From positions 4,832 to 68,831 of the forward strand of contig NZ_CAXIQH010000002.1 of NCBI RefSeq assembly GCF_964030975.1: a stretch of DNA of 64,000 nucleotides. Reading direction: 5' to 3'. Every line of letters starts with the position of its first letter. The stretch's first letter is position 1. The notes beneath the pieces are model-generated. The model was not told the origin of the DNA. It worked only from the letters and a program-made list of their open reading frames with translations, and made no database searches. This document shows positions 63,950 to 64,000 of the stretch, one piece after another. The stretch is from Tisiphia sp964030975 (lineage in GTDB: Bacteria > Pseudomonadota > Alphaproteobacteria > Rickettsiales > Rickettsiaceae). The translations under genes were made by a program, and so were the position numbers.

Positions 63950-64000
63950 TCCATTTTTGATTGCTTTTATGGATTGCTTTGTCGCTACTACAGTAGCTCC
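63895..64000. repeat. Palindromic repeat at the 5' side of the ccmF fragment
   Basis: Contains 'gtcattgcgaggaggcataagcc', cgacgaagcaatcc and the inverse ggattgctttgtcgctac. It runs off the window end. Confidence 0.7.

Overview
This is a repeat-ridden, AT-rich alphaproteobacterial window that most likely comes from a Rickettsiaceae-type obligate intracellular bacterium, either Rickettsia-like or a near relative. Four things point there. The gene order tRNA-Tyr, tRNA-Gly, tuf, then S10/spc/alpha ribosomal genes with adk between secY and rpsM fits the order. A palindromic repeat is inserted in frame inside leuS, as Rickettsia palindromic elements do. Type I secretion (HlyD/ABC), MFS symporter, VapBC and CcmF genes are present. 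Short palindromes containing 'gtcattgcgag' or 'cgcgggaatgac' are scattered everywhere. The genus is inference; no database search was possible.

Layout. 1-2962: an IS66-type element (copy A, cut by the window edge) followed by two small non-autonomous elements. 3041-7520: ftsZ, fumC, a DUF2278-like gene and a VapBC pair. 7958-15219: leuS, a large Upf1/DNA2-like helicase and an MFS transporter. 15322-20926: murE, an inserted DNA cytosine methyltransferase locus with a broken partner ORF, murF and mraY. 21027-24781: a HAD phosphatase gene split by IS66 copy B. 25330-27900: a second VapC pair and typA. 27901-30893: a graveyard of nested insertion sequences (IS630, IS5-like, MITEs, and fragments of IS701-like and perhaps ISAs1-like transposons). 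30998-35021: type I secretion genes and yidD. 35600-38172: four tRNA genes, an Nfu-type Fe-S carrier and rlmB. 38259-54590: tuf and the long ribosomal block with secY, adk and rpoA, ending with rpsT. 55620-56426: a glycosyltransferase. 56443-62866: an IS701-type transposase shattered by two MITEs and an IS66 (copy C) that carries another IS66 (copy D). 63245-63949: the 3' part of ccmF.

The housekeeping genes look intact. The interesting biology is the mobile DNA. The IS66-type element has tnpA and tnpB on one strand and tnpC convergent on the other, overlapping at their stop codons. Its tnpC is readable only through a conserved -1 slippery site (A AAA AAG). Three of four copies carry an internal copy of the terminal repeat inside tnpA. 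A 140-bp MITE (called M1 here) shares its ends with the local IS630, occurs in eight full copies flanked by TA, and has broken several genes. A second, 236-bp MITE (M2) makes 9-bp target duplications. Because target duplications are preserved, insertion order can be worked out from the sequence, and two interrupted genes (a 279-aa HAD protein and a 121-aa restriction-enzyme-like ORF) can be rebuilt exactly in frame.

Names M1 to M7 for repeat families are labels for this report only.
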